Of a DNA stretch of 5,170 bases, positions 5,125 through 5,170 are shown piece after piece. A program made the position numbers and the translations under genes. The stretch lies in contig JBAZSD010000054.1 in the NCBI GenBank assembly GCA_041662605.1, forward strand, positions 1 through 5,170. The letters are read 5' to 3'. Within the stretch, counting starts at the first letter, position 1. The number at the start of each line of letters is the position of its first letter. Under the pieces are notes generated by a model. That model worked only from the letters and a program-made list of their open reading frames with translations, was not told the origin of the DNA and searched no databases. Source of the stretch: Desulfomonilaceae bacterium (lineage in GTDB: Bacteria > Desulfobacterota > Desulfomonilia > Desulfomonilales > Desulfomonilaceae).

Positions 5125-5170
5125 ATGGCTAAAGGAAGTAGAAAGAATCACGGGACAGCGTTCAAAGCTA
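5125..5170 (+). CDS. IS3-family transposase OrfA, N-terminal start (partial)
   Basis: The first 15 codons read MAKGSRKNHGTAFKA and run off the window. The pattern M.K..R..h...FKA is the usual opening of IS3-family OrfA, which carries an N-terminal helix-turn-helix that recognises the terminal repeats. A strong ribosome site AAGGAG (5111-5116) lies eight bases before ATG 5125. It contrasts with the G-tract sites of the polysaccharide genes. The rest of OrfA, the frameshift window and OrfB are outside the window. Confidence 0.8.
   Translation, partial: MAKGSRKNHGTAFKA

Larger units (their letters stand above)
5050..5170 (+). mobile_element. Left end of an IS3-family insertion sequence (copy B)
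   Basis: The left terminal repeat starts with TGGTC at 5050, followed by a short leader, a ribosome site and the start of an IS3-type OrfA. Its terminus pairs with the right-end repeat of the element at 1-122, and both elements point the same way. The two fragments thus look like opposite ends of the same or closely related IS, bracketing positions 123-5049. A promoter candidate inside the end is TTGGCT (5070-5075), 18 bases, TAAATT (5094-5099). Confidence 0.8.

Overview
The window looks like an accessory, partly decayed stretch of a Gram-negative bacterial chromosome. The evidence is a WecA-type polyprenyl-phosphate sugar-1-phosphate transferase, an O-antigen ligase/polymerase-type membrane protein and a remnant of a Wzm-type polysaccharide ABC permease, which are lipopolysaccharide or exopolysaccharide genes. 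A BrnT/BrnA toxin-antitoxin remnant and IS3-family DNA surround them. The exact taxon cannot be read from the sequence. A Desulfobacterota- or Nitrospirota-like organism is only a guess from the general look of the proteins.

Layout. Positions 1-122 are the right end of an IS3-family insertion sequence (last 22 codons of OrfB plus the terminal inverted repeat). From 123 to 1164 on the minus strand lies an AAA+/DUF4143 ATPase gene that is broken twice: by a -1 frameshift near 353-363 and by loss of its 3' end at the IS border. Positions 1165-1308 are a divergent promoter region. The WecA-family transferase (1309-2787) and the ligase/polymerase-like protein (2827-4071) follow on the plus strand, 39 bases apart and probably co-transcribed. 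After a 153-base AT-rich gap with a candidate promoter comes a Wzm-like gene (4225-4485) reduced to its N-terminal and C-terminal ends. Next is a brnT toxin gene cut to 27 codons (4533-4616), overlapping an apparently intact brnA antitoxin gene (4613-4894). A gene-free stretch (4895-5049) leads into the left end of another IS3-family element (5050 to the window end), which has a similar terminal repeat and the same orientation as the first.

How it fits together. WecA-type priming, an ABC exporter and a WaaL-type ligase are the three membrane steps of ABC-dependent O-antigen assembly, so the plus-strand genes look like the remains of such a locus whose middle (rest of Wzm, Wzt, glycosyltransferases) is gone. 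Three of the five non-IS genes are damaged, and two neighbours (wzm-like and brnT) appear shortened in the same way, by in-frame internal loss that keeps both ends. Bracketing by like-oriented IS3 ends suggests IS-driven rearrangement.

I found no convincing new system. The most notable signals are the orphaned antitoxin with a collapsed toxin and a possibly leaderless promoter, the paired internal deletions, and a recurring TGGGGG(G)(G)C tract before three genes. In two of these genes the tract can pair with the start-codon region.
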